Below are positions 52,169 through 60,517 of a DNA stretch of 64,000 nt, in pieces. Location of the stretch: NCBI RefSeq assembly GCF_002078015.1, contig NZ_LWBP01000001.1, positions 538,355 through 602,354 of the forward strand, in the 5' to 3' direction. Position numbers and translations under genes: made by a program. Every line of letters starts with the position of its first letter. Within the stretch, counting starts at the first letter, position 1. This DNA is from Niastella populi. Its GTDB lineage: Bacteria; Bacteroidota; Bacteroidia; Chitinophagales; Chitinophagaceae. The notes beneath the pieces are model-generated. The model was given only the letters and a program-made list of their open reading frames with translations, was not told the DNA's origin and did not search any database.

Positions 52169-52656
52169 TATGACATGCGAATTTCAGTAACTATGGTAGG
52201 ATAACCCCAGGTTTTCTCAGAGCCAAATATGTCATACACAAGGACGGTGATCAATACAGTATCGCCGGCTTTTACTTTATTCGGAAGACTGCAAACCCAT
52301 AAGTTTAAGTTACCGGTTTTTAGGTGTAATCTATCGGCGGAACTTTCTTTCTGCACTGTTGCTTTTGCCATGCTGAGTTTGCCAAGGAATGTTCTGTCGA
52401 ATCTAAATGAATTGCAATCTGATGCATCGGGATAATAAATCGCGGGATATTTGGCTGTATCCACCAGGGAAGAATCCAGTTTCAGGTCAAAATAGGGGTG
52501 GGCCTTTTTCATGTTCGCCACTAATAAGGCGGTTGAATCTATATTTTTCGAAATATCATCGGGTTTTTGTTTATCTGATTCATTAACCCCGGGGTTGCCG
52601 CAACTGATGAATATAAAGAATGCAACAGCAAATGTTGATGGTTTAATGTTAGTCAT
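52165..52656 (-). CDS. Lipoprotein of unknown function
   Basis: This 163-residue protein has a signal peptide and lipobox (FISCG, Cys at about 19), a polar linker with Asn, Asp and Lys, and a beta-rich mature domain. The mature part has two Cys, in DASDCNSFRF and LWVCSLPNKV, possibly disulfide-bonded, and ends in IVTEIRMSY. No family is recognised. It lies between the remnant at 51986 and the sulfotransferase gene, 55 bp downstream of the latter on the same strand, so it could be co-transcribed with it or mark the boundary of the cluster. Confidence 0.65.
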   Translation of the reverse strand: MTNIKPSTFAVAFFIFISCGNPGVNESDKQKPDDISKNIDSTALLVANMKKAHPYFDLKLDSSLVDTAKYPAIYYPDASDCNSFRFDRTFLGKLSMAKATVQKESSADRLHLKTGNLNLWVCSLPNKVKAGDTVLITVLVYDIFGSEKTWGYPTIVTEIRMSY

Positions 52657-52711
52657 AGAGGTTGCTGTTTAAAGGCTACATTATATACTTCGGATTTCAA
52701 AACCTGTGTAG

Positions 52712-53770
52712 TTAAATTGTCCCAGGCATCGTCATTATTCCATTTCCAGAATATATATCATTCCTGTAAATTTTTGTATAATCTGGCTCCAATGATTCGT
52801 CATAAAAATCGATCCCGAACTCTTTTACAATACTTAATATATTTTTTACCTGTGTTGAAGACAAAGATCTTTTCCAGGATCCGAGTTGGTTGCCTGCTTT
52901 AATGTTGCTTCGCGATTCATCGATCGTTGTTATACTTGGCCGGGTTATTTCGGTTAATAGCCCGGCGGGCATGTCGATATTCAGCCGGTTAAATATGCGT
53001 GTAAGTGATGGCTCAGGTTCTTTATACAATTTTTCATAAGAAACCGTTATCCATTTCCTGTCATTCTCTTTATGTGTAACTGGAATTATATTATGTAAAG
53101 CCCATTCTGCCGCCAGCCTTTCTTCCGGTTTTGTTATTTTGTCAATAATATCCTGGTATTGGGTGTATATTTCTTTATACCTGTTTTTGGGGTCGGGGAA
53201 ATATGCTTTTACATCTTTTAATATATAGTCCCAGTGTTTGTACTTTAATTGGGAAGCTATCACTGCACAGGGATGCCTTAGAATGTAAATTGGATTAATG
53301 TTAAACCTTTTGGTAAGCCAGGGCAATAACATATTGCTGTTAACATCCTTATAAATAAAATATTTTGCAGAAGCTATTTCCGGAAGGTTATCATTGTGAT
53401 AATAAATTCTAAAAGAAGATAAAGAACCGATCTCCCTGTTATACAACTGGCGGAAATATTCTTCCGCCTCTGGCCACTCTGCATCTTCAGGTATATATTG
53501 ATTAAAGCAAAAATTTACTTTTTTTATTTCCCGGTAGGGTGGGAGCAGGAACATGGGTTCAAAGATCATAATACTGCTTGGGAGCTTACATAGAATTTCG
53601 CCTACCCACGTTGATCCTCCTCTGGGCTCTGAAAAAACAGAAATATTTGTATTGCTATCTATATTGTTGAGTGACCTGTTCTTTTTTGTGAAGGGGCGTA
53701 TATACCGGTAGTACTCGTAGATTTTTTTGGCAAGATGCGCTTTATTTTTTAACTGTTGCGTTAGCGTCAT
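52712..53770 (-). CDS. PAPS-dependent sulfotransferase
   Basis: This 352-residue cytosolic enzyme shows the 5'-phosphosulfate-binding loop SEPRGGSTWVGEIL (about 47-60), with the RGGSTW core of PAPS-dependent sulfotransferases, and the 3'-phosphate motif YILRHPCAVIASQL. A family-like IMIFEPMFLLPP segment follows the first loop. It would transfer sulfate from PAPS to a hydroxyl or amino group of a small molecule or glycan. The nearby APS kinase (61970-62521) can make PAPS. A DUF6734-like gene is divergent and the NRPS is on the far side, suggesting sulfation of the cluster product (inference). Confidence 0.88.
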   Translation of the reverse strand: MTLTQQLKNKAHLAKKIYEYYRYIRPFTKKNRSLNNIDSNTNISVFSEPRGGSTWVGEILCKLPSSIMIFEPMFLLPPYREIKKVNFCFNQYIPEDAEWPEAEEYFRQLYNREIGSLSSFRIYYHNDNLPEIASAKYFIYKDVNSNMLLPWLTKRFNINPIYILRHPCAVIASQLKYKHWDYILKDVKAYFPDPKNRYKEIYTQYQDIIDKITKPEERLAAEWALHNIIPVTHKENDRKWITVSYEKLYKEPEPSLTRIFNRLNIDMPAGLLTEITRPSITTIDESRSNIKAGNQLGSWKRSLSSTQVKNILSIVKEFGIDFYDESLEPDYTKIYRNDIYSGNGIMTMPGTI

Positions 53771-53851
53771 AAGGAAAAGGTTTATATTTATACTCTCGCT
53801 ATCAGGGATACGTGAAAATAATATATTTAGATAATAATGTTATAAAAAATA

Positions 53852-54748
53852 ATGAAAATTATCCAAAGTTTTTGGACACGGCCTTTTTTACAATCTCCCA
53901 ATTTACAGGACTCGAGAATGAATGGCGGCTGGCCTGCCAGAAAATATAATTATTTCAGCTGGGCCTTAAGCTGCTTGCAATTATGCCGTTATTATTCAAA
54001 TGTAGAATTGGTTACAGATGACCTCGGTAAATTTATTCTTATAGAGAAGTTAAAGCTTCCCTATACCAATGTAAATACAGATCTGAACAGGATCAATAAC
54101 TATAATGCCGGATTATGGGCGCTTGGGAAAATATATGCTTACAGCCTGCAGGAAAGTCCTTTTTTACATGTAGACAGCGATATTTTTATCTGGAACGCAT
54201 TTGATGACCGCATTGTTAAGGCACCACTGACAGCGCAAAATAAGGAGCACCAATCGTTGGACTATACCCAAACTTTCAATGAAATATGCAGGAAGTTCCC
54301 TTACGTGCCTGATTATTTAAAGGAGCTGGAAGGGCGCCAGTACGTGTTTTGCAGTAATGCGGGGATATTGGGCGGCACCGACATCGGTTTTTTTAAAGCC
54401 TATACAAACGAGATCTTTCGTTTTATCGATGAGAATAACGATTGCATAGAAGAGAATATCGTAAATATGAACTCCGCTTATTTAAATGTTATATATGAGC
54501 AGGTGATCTTTAGCCAGTTTGCCCAAAAAACCAATAAGGAGATCACCTTTTTATTTCCCTATGACATTGATATACCTAAATACATTGGCTTTTTTCATGA
54601 AGCTGACAGGAATGCGGGCTTTGTGCATTGCCTGGGTACCTATAAACAGAACAGACAGGTGTACAGGACCCTTGAAATGAAAATGAAAACGCTTTACCCG
54701 GATTATTATCACCTGATCCTGGAATTGATAGATTCATCAGAATTATAA
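53852..54748 (+). CDS. DUF6734-like protein, glycosyltransferase-like fold
   Basis: A 298-residue protein with no signal peptide. N-terminal MKIIQSFWTRPFLQS and GGWPARKYNYFSWALSCLQLCRYYSNVELVTDD resemble the DUF6734 family (recollection). The DSDIFIW motif (about 111-117) acts like the DxD metal/sugar-nucleotide motif of GT-A glycosyltransferases, and SNAGILGGTDIGFF resembles the acceptor-side loop of such enzymes. The next gene (LanC-like) starts 12 bp after its stop. A glycosyltransfer step on the cluster product is possible but not shown. Confidence 0.6.
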   Translation: MKIIQSFWTRPFLQSPNLQDSRMNGGWPARKYNYFSWALSCLQLCRYYSNVELVTDDLGKFILIEKLKLPYTNVNTDLNRINNYNAGLWALGKIYAYSLQESPFLHVDSDIFIWNAFDDRIVKAPLTAQNKEHQSLDYTQTFNEICRKFPYVPDYLKELEGRQYVFCSNAGILGGTDIGFFKAYTNEIFRFIDENNDCIEENIVNMNSAYLNVIYEQVIFSQFAQKTNKEITFLFPYDIDIPKYIGFFHEADRNAGFVHCLGTYKQNRQVYRTLEMKMKTLYPDYYHLILELIDSSEL

Positions 54749-54760
54749 ATAGTTTTTGAT

Positions 54761-56605
54761 ATGAAGAGATTGGAAGAAGAGATGCTTAAAAAGGCCTGGG
54801 ACATATATAATGAATACCTTATCATATATCCGCCCGGCTCCGCTAACGATCTGCATACAACAAACGGGAATGTCTGGAAATCCTATGGTTTTAAAGAGGG
54901 CAAATTGGGGTTCCTGTTTTTTATGCTGGAACTTTATAAGAATACGGGTGATGAGAACGTATGGAATAATATACTTACTGAATTGGCAATTATTGAGTCT
55001 TTTGCAAAAAGGGTTGCGACTAACAATTTCACCATACAGGGTAAATTAGGATTAGGTTTTTTTTATCTTGAAGCTTTTGAGCGTACCGGTAAAAAAGGGT
55101 TCCTTGAAAAAGCGGTGGAACTGGCCCGGGAGTATTATAACGGGGATTCTTACCAGTACCGGATCATCAGCCGCCCCTCTTTGCTGGATGGCATTTCGGG
55201 TATATTGCTTTTTACACAACGGTTATACCTGAAAACGAAAGCAACCTGGTTGCTGGAATATGTAGAGAAGTACCTGCTACGAATAATCAGTAATGCTATT
55301 TCAGCTGACCAGGGCATATTCTGGGGCGGTATAACAAATAAACGCCGACAGAATATTGGGTTGGCTGGCACTGCAGGTATTTCATTTGTGTTGGCTTTTT
55401 TGGGGAAATGTTTTGGTAATTCCCTGCTGGTTGAACTGGCGGAACAGGCATTGCAATATGAACAGGGCTATTGGGCGGCTGGTAATAGCGCGGGCGCTAG
55501 AGAACTATCATTGGAGCATGGACTGTTTGGTATGGTGTTGGTGAAAAATTATCTGGGTATAACGGATACGCAACAGCTTCATGATTTGCCGAAGCCGGCT
55601 TCATACGGCCTCCTTACAGGTATGGCAGGCACAGGCCTTGGTTTTAGTGAAGTTTTCAGAATAACAGGTAACGAAGCCTGTTTGCAGGAAGCTGAACAAA
55701 TTGCCGAACGGCTGCTTCCGGTCTCCGCTAAAAATGATATGCCCCTTACAATGGAAGGCAGTCTGGGTATTGGCTATTTTATGCTACAACTCATTGGCAT
55801 AAAAAATGACCGGCCAGGTGTATTTTTTATACCCGCATTTACCACAGCCGTTAAGCGTGATGAGTTGCCTGAGCAATCTGTTTTTTGTGAAGGTAACCAG
55901 GAAATTTATCTCACCACGGTACGCAGGCATTTCAGCAATACGTTATCGGCATTGAAACAAGAGTTGCCAGATGCATGGGAAGAACTGTTGAGACGGGAAA
56001 AATCCGCAGATGTGAATGACTTCGTAGCTTATATTAAAAGAGTGATCGATGAAGTACAGGATGTGGCACAGATAAATTCCTTGCTATATAATTTTGAACG
56101 GGAAAGCTTTGCGTTGTCTATTTTGCGGTCTTCAAAAGAACCGGTTCTATATGATGATAGTGCCATTCTGGAAACAGATACCCTGTTGAAGTTGCCGGAT
56201 GAGAAGCTCCTGCAGTTAACCCTTCGCCATTCAGAAAAGGTATGGGTTTTTAGTAAGGAACCCTCGCTTGAAAATGGCTTTACCAAAGAATCGTTCGGTA
56301 ATTTTTTACAGCAGTATGGAACAAAGACCTTTTTGTATAAGGTGTCTGACATGGACACGCTACAGGTATTTGTTCCCGGTATTCTAAAGCTGATTTTCGA
56401 CAGGTTTGGTACGCCTGTTGCCGTTACGGATGCCCGCAACCAGATCGCTTATTTTTTGCTTATGCAAAATGAAGAAGTGATCGGGTTCCTGAAAAATCAT
56501 TATAGGGCAAAAGATAAAGACCATCTTATGGAGATCATTAACGAAATGACATTGGACGGTATCAAATACTGCATCATGGAAGGTTTTCTGGAAGTAACCA
56601 ATTGA
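54761..56605 (+). CDS. LanC-like (alpha/alpha-barrel) protein with unassigned C-terminal domain
   Basis: A 614-residue cytosolic protein. Residues about 45-350 contain seven GxxG-type turns spaced about 40-55 residues apart (near 47, 94, 144, 200, 254, 287, 333), including IGLAGTAGISFVLAFLGK, LEHGLFGM and SYGLLTGMAGTGLGFSEVF, the pattern of LanC cyclase barrels. The WCxG and CHG motifs supplying the three zinc ligands are absent; few Cys occur (217, 307) and none in those positions, so classical cyclase activity is doubtful. Residues 360-614 form a mixed alpha/beta region I cannot assign. It starts 12 bp after the DUF6734-like gene, and a thioesterase fragment follows. No lanthipeptide precursor or dehydratase is present. 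Confidence 0.7.
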   Translation: MKRLEEEMLKKAWDIYNEYLIIYPPGSANDLHTTNGNVWKSYGFKEGKLGFLFFMLELYKNTGDENVWNNILTELAIIESFAKRVATNNFTIQGKLGLGFFYLEAFERTGKKGFLEKAVELAREYYNGDSYQYRIISRPSLLDGISGILLFTQRLYLKTKATWLLEYVEKYLLRIISNAISADQGIFWGGITNKRRQNIGLAGTAGISFVLAFLGKCFGNSLLVELAEQALQYEQGYWAAGNSAGARELSLEHGLFGMVLVKNYLGITDTQQLHDLPKPASYGLLTGMAGTGLGFSEVFRITGNEACLQEAEQIAERLLPVSAKNDMPLTMEGSLGIGYFMLQLIGIKNDRPGVFFIPAFTTAVKRDELPEQSVFCEGNQEIYLTTVRRHFSNTLSALKQELPDAWEELLRREKSADVNDFVAYIKRVIDEVQDVAQINSLLYNFERESFALSILRSSKEPVLYDDSAILETDTLLKLPDEKLLQLTLRHSEKVWVFSKEPSLENGFTKESFGNFLQQYGTKTFLYKVSDMDTLQVFVPGILKLIFDRFGTPVAVTDARNQIAYFLLMQNEEVIGFLKNHYRAKDKDHLMEIINEMTLDGIKYCIMEGFLEVTN

Positions 56606-56621
56606 ATATTTACCACGCGAC

Positions 56622-56804
56622 ATGAATTTGTTCTGTTTCACCGGTGATGAAGAAGATATAAGCGATGAAGAAATTAATGCCTGGCAGCAGGAAACCATGA
56701 AAGAGGTGGAAATGAAAAAACTTCCCGGCAAACATTTTTTTATTTTCGACCATCCTGAAGAAATAATGCAAGTGATCAATAGCAGCCTGGGGAACAAGAC
56801 ATAA
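56622..56804 (+). pseudogene. Fragment of a type II thioesterase (C-terminal part)
   Basis: This 60-codon frame matches the C-terminal quarter of NRPS-associated type II thioesterases: FTGDEEDISDEEINAWQQET (the acid-loop region) followed by LPGKHFFIFDHPEEIM with the catalytic His in GKHFF. The Ser-containing GHSMG part and about 180 upstream residues are missing; just upstream is the end of the LanC-like gene. I therefore regard it as a truncated relic of an editing thioesterase, not a functional peptide. It also explains why this small ORF should not be called a RiPP precursor. Confidence 0.7.
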
Positions 56805-56851
56805 TTGTTAGTATCTTTAGAAAATTACAATAACGTCAGCGAACTTATCCC

Positions 56852-58840
56852 ATGTACATCTATTATTATAAACCTATGCCTCAATCCTGTTCATTTAAAA
56901 CGCTTATCCTGGTTGTACTCGCTTTTTTTTCACTTAGCATTTCTTTTTCACAGGATCCCGGAACCGTAAAATTTGAATGGGCCACCTGCCCCAAATGTCC
57001 CATCCCCAAAGCAGATCCCGCAGATATAAAAAGGATAAATATGTTGCTCGGCTATCTAACTGTTCCTGAAAACAGAAGTATAAAAGACGGGCGAACAATT
57101 CGATTAGGTGTTTCCATTCTTAAATCAACTGACCCAAAAACAACGAAAGCCCCGCTGATTGTCCTTCATGGCGGACCGGGCGGAAAGATCGTTGGTTTTT
57201 ATTCCCCGCAATATGAAAAGCTGCGGAAAGACCGGGATGTGGTTTTTATTGACCAACGCGGTGCTGGCAGTTCTGAACCTGCATTCAGTCCTGAAATGAA
57301 CCAGCAGTTGCTGAATTTATTTGCTCAGGACCTTTCACCTACCCAGGAATTGGAACAGCGGGTAAGCATTGCTGCAAAGGCGAAAGAAAAATTAATTCAA
57401 AAAGGCATCGATCTGTCGGTATACAACAGTGCGGCAATTGCTGCAGATATTCGCGATCTGGGCAAAGCGCTTGGTTATACCTCCTGGAACCTGTGGGGCA
57501 GCTCATATGGAACAAGGGTAGCGTTAACAATGATGCGCGACTATCCCGAAGGCATCAGGAGTGTTATCCTGGAATCGCCTTTACCACCCAACGTTCCGTA
57601 TTTCCAGAACATTACCGCCACCTTTAAAAGGTCTTTAGATAAATTATTCGATAGATGCAGCCAGGACGCGGGTTGCAGACTGAATTATCCTGATTTGAAA
57701 AATGACTTTTACGCAGCCATTGAGTCCCTTGACAAACAGCCCATGGTTGTTCATATGGCTGATAAAACAAAATTCCCTGCCGGCGAATTTATCATCAACT
57801 CACAGGATATGTTGCTGGCTTTTCAGCAAGCCATGTATAGCCAGGATATTTATCCCATTTTACCTTTGCTTATTGAACAGATAAAAAATCGGAACGAAGC
57901 AGCTTTGAAAAACTTTGTTACTGCTATGTCCAATGGCATATTCAGATTGGATTATGGGTTGTATTATACGGTCATCTGTAAAGAGTGTATGCCTTTTAAC
58001 GATCTGAAGGTTTTTGACAGTTCATCGTCCGGATTTTGGAAAGGGTTGAGCTTTTACAGGGATGAATTTGATATTTGTAATCTCTGGAATACAGCAGCTC
58101 CGAACCAGATCGATTCTGCTGCAGTTGCAAGTAATATCCCTGCTTTGATCTTATCGGGTGATATGGACCCCATCGCAGCTGCTTCAAACGGTGAAATTGC
58201 ACATCGAACGTTAGGTAGTTCATTTTTATATACGTTTGAAAATACGGGACATTTTGCTTCGGGTAACCCGCACGCAATGGATCTCATTCAAAAGTTCCTG
58301 AATGATCCTGACAAAGAACCTGATGCCGCACATTTTGTAAAGGCTGCGCCCATTCCTTTTGCCGGCAATGTGCATGTGCATAATGGAATAATATCGCTGG
58401 CGCCTAAATTACAGATCAATAAGGCAAACTGGGTATACACCGGCTGGCTGGTTGTGATAGGTCTTTGCTTGTTGTCTGGTCTTTTTATTGCCGGAAGAAA
58501 ATATCTGACAAACAAAAAATATAAATGGACGCCGCTTGAAAAAAGTTTTTACATTCTTTCAATAGCAGGTAGTATTGGCGGCCTTTATTTCTGTATCCGG
58601 TTGATACAGGTGATCTTTAAAACAGCGGCATCAAACCGGATGGTGCTGGGTTTTGGTTTGCCTGGTCAGTATGCCACTGTTCTTTGGGTTCCGTATTTTA
58701 TTGTTTTATGTTATGCCATTCAACTGCTTTTGCTTGTGTGGGAAAGAAAGAACAAGAACGCCATAAAATATTACCGGACTTTCCTGTTATTGCAAATTCC
58801 CTTTTTGTTCTTTGTATTTTATTTCTGGCTTTTCTATTAG
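56852..58840 (+). CDS. Secreted S33-type alpha/beta hydrolase with C-terminal membrane domain
   Basis: This 662-residue protein has an N-terminal hydrophobic signal segment (about 16-33). Its alpha/beta hydrolase has LHGGPGG (oxyanion, about 109-115), FIDQRGAGSSEP, nucleophile Ser in LWGSSYGTRVAL (about 211-222), Asp in SGDMDPIAA and His in NTGHFASG, features of prolyl-aminopeptidase/TAP-like peptidases of family S33. Residues about 525-662 add four hydrophobic helices, an unusual membrane anchor after the hydrolase. It may trim or hydrolyse a peptide at the outer face of the inner membrane, perhaps in self-protection or maturation of the cluster product (inference). Confidence 0.82.
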   Translation: MYIYYYKPMPQSCSFKTLILVVLAFFSLSISFSQDPGTVKFEWATCPKCPIPKADPADIKRINMLLGYLTVPENRSIKDGRTIRLGVSILKSTDPKTTKAPLIVLHGGPGGKIVGFYSPQYEKLRKDRDVVFIDQRGAGSSEPAFSPEMNQQLLNLFAQDLSPTQELEQRVSIAAKAKEKLIQKGIDLSVYNSAAIAADIRDLGKALGYTSWNLWGSSYGTRVALTMMRDYPEGIRSVILESPLPPNVPYFQNITATFKRSLDKLFDRCSQDAGCRLNYPDLKNDFYAAIESLDKQPMVVHMADKTKFPAGEFIINSQDMLLAFQQAMYSQDIYPILPLLIEQIKNRNEAALKNFVTAMSNGIFRLDYGLYYTVICKECMPFNDLKVFDSSSSGFWKGLSFYRDEFDICNLWNTAAPNQIDSAAVASNIPALILSGDMDPIAAASNGEIAHRTLGSSFLYTFENTGHFASGNPHAMDLIQKFLNDPDKEPDAAHFVKAAPIPFAGNVHVHNGIISLAPKLQINKANWVYTGWLVVIGLCLLSGLFIAGRKYLTNKKYKWTPLEKSFYILSIAGSIGGLYFCIRLIQVIFKTAASNRMVLGFGLPGQYATVLWVPYFIVLCYAIQLLLLVWERKNKNAIKYYRTFLLLQIPFLFFVFYFWLFY

Positions 58841-58854
58841 GAGCTGGTTCCTGT

Positions 58855-60492
58855 TCACTCATCGATACCGGCCATTGCTACTTCTTCAAGTAGCCCGTCT
58901 TCCATTTTGAACAATCGTTTGGCAATATGTAAATACCGGTCATCATGGGTAATAACTATAACCGTTTTTTGCTGGTTGTTTAGTTCAGGAATTAAAACAT
59001 TATAAAAGTAGTCGCGAAAATCAGGATCCTGGTTGGCCGCCCATTCATCAAAGATATAAATGGGTTTATCTCGCAGTAATACGTTTATGAGCGCGATCCT
59101 TTTTTTCTGTCCTTCGGAGAGGTCGATGGTATTGAACCTGTTTTCCTGGAAATTTACTTTTTCGGTGAGGCCGGTTTTTTCAATAAGCTGGTCAATATGT
59201 GCGGTTGAAATGTCGTCTACTCCGTACAAATGCTCAAATAAATGATTGTCGGTGAAAATAACGCCAAACAAATTCCGGTACAATTGAATGTTGCGATGTG
59301 AAATGGGATCGTCATCGAGTTGTATCGATCCTTTATTGGCGGTATACAAACCGGTAAGCACTTTTATAAGGGTAGATTTTCCTGATCCATTTTCTCCCAG
59401 TATGAATATCAGGTCACCTGCCTGAATATCGAAGTTAACCGGGCCTAACCTGAAATCGGGTTTGTCGGCTATTGGTTCGTATGTATAGATGACATCTTTA
59501 AAACTGATCGTCTCGAACTGTTTGTATGAATTTTCTGTTGTATGGGATAGCGGCTCTTCCTCTAACATATCTTTAATGGAAGCCATCCGTTCCATGGTTG
59601 CTTTTATATGTGAGAATTGGGGGATCAATGGAATAAGCATCTGGATAGGAGAGAGGATATATAGCAATACAATGACGAATTGCGCAGGGTTCCTGGTTAT
59701 GGATATTTGCAGCATCGGAAATACGAAAAGAATAAAACCCATGGTTATGAAAAAAATGAGTTGCCCAAGCAGGGCAAACCGGGCCTGTGAAATATTGTTG
59801 CTTGTCTTTTTTTCATGAATGTCGTTCATATAAGGCTTCAGGTGTGTATTATATATGCCCTCGCTTATCTTGCTGTCCATCTTTACTTCTTTAATGCCCG
59901 TAAGCATGTTCCGGATGAAATTCAGGAATACGGTTTCCAGCTCCAGTAACTTTTTGATCCGTTTTATATTTGCTTTTTGCATGGAAAAGGTGATCAGTAA
60001 CGACACGCTGATGATACCTACTGTAAGCAGAAAGCCTTTTATGCTGATTGAAAGCAAATAGATCAGGGATCCGGAGATGACGATCAGCGCGATGATCACA
60101 CTGGAAGAAAGGGTTGCAATGGTGCCGATTGTATTGGTATCATGAGCAAGTAAAACAAATAACCGGGTGCTTCCCACTTTTTCATAACTCCTCAAATTGC
60201 TTTTTCTTATTTTTTCTATGAGTGTTTCCCGGCTTTGCAGGATCAGTGTTTGAGCCGATTTGATCAAAAGGCTCTGGTAAAAATATTGCAGGAGGAAATA
60301 CAATAATAGGGCAGTGATATATCCGAAAAAGAGTAGTAAAGAAGGCGCTTTTTTATCGATTCCGTATTTTATGGTTTCATTGATAATTGAAATCAGAGCG
60401 GTATTTGAAAGACCGGCCGCTATTCCAAAGAGGAATACCCGGTAACCAAATATTTTCCTCGTGATCGAAAGCAATGACAAAAAATATCTCAT
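58855..60492 (-). CDS. Cyclic-peptide-export-type ABC transporter (permease-ATPase fusion)
   Basis: A protein of about 545 residues from the ATG at 60492; a TTG-started frame 11 codons longer overlaps the upstream gene and is less likely. About six hydrophobic helices (1-300) precede an ATPase with Walker A GENGSGKST, signature LSEGQKKRIALINVLL, Walker B PIYIFDEWAANQDP and H-loop VITHDDR. The DEWAANQDP Walker B variant and short length match the PvdE/SyrD exporters linked to nonribosomal peptides. It is the third gene of a minus-strand set with CysC and the FAD-binding protein, so it is the likely exporter of the NRPS product. Confidence 0.9.
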   Translation of the reverse strand: MRYFLSLLSITRKIFGYRVFLFGIAAGLSNTALISIINETIKYGIDKKAPSLLLFFGYITALLLYFLLQYFYQSLLIKSAQTLILQSRETLIEKIRKSNLRSYEKVGSTRLFVLLAHDTNTIGTIATLSSSVIIALIVISGSLIYLLSISIKGFLLTVGIISVSLLITFSMQKANIKRIKKLLELETVFLNFIRNMLTGIKEVKMDSKISEGIYNTHLKPYMNDIHEKKTSNNISQARFALLGQLIFFITMGFILFVFPMLQISITRNPAQFVIVLLYILSPIQMLIPLIPQFSHIKATMERMASIKDMLEEEPLSHTTENSYKQFETISFKDVIYTYEPIADKPDFRLGPVNFDIQAGDLIFILGENGSGKSTLIKVLTGLYTANKGSIQLDDDPISHRNIQLYRNLFGVIFTDNHLFEHLYGVDDISTAHIDQLIEKTGLTEKVNFQENRFNTIDLSEGQKKRIALINVLLRDKPIYIFDEWAANQDPDFRDYFYNVLIPELNNQQKTVIVITHDDRYLHIAKRLFKMEDGLLEEVAMAGIDE

Positions 60493-60517
60493 TATAACTT
60501 GTTTTGGCGATTCATCT

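Noticed and set aside
56622..56804. Small ORF next to a LanC-like gene considered as a RiPP precursor
   Set aside because: Its sequence fits the C-terminal His region of a type II thioesterase (LPGKHFFIFDHPEEIM) and lacks a leader/core layout with Ser, Thr and Cys clusters.
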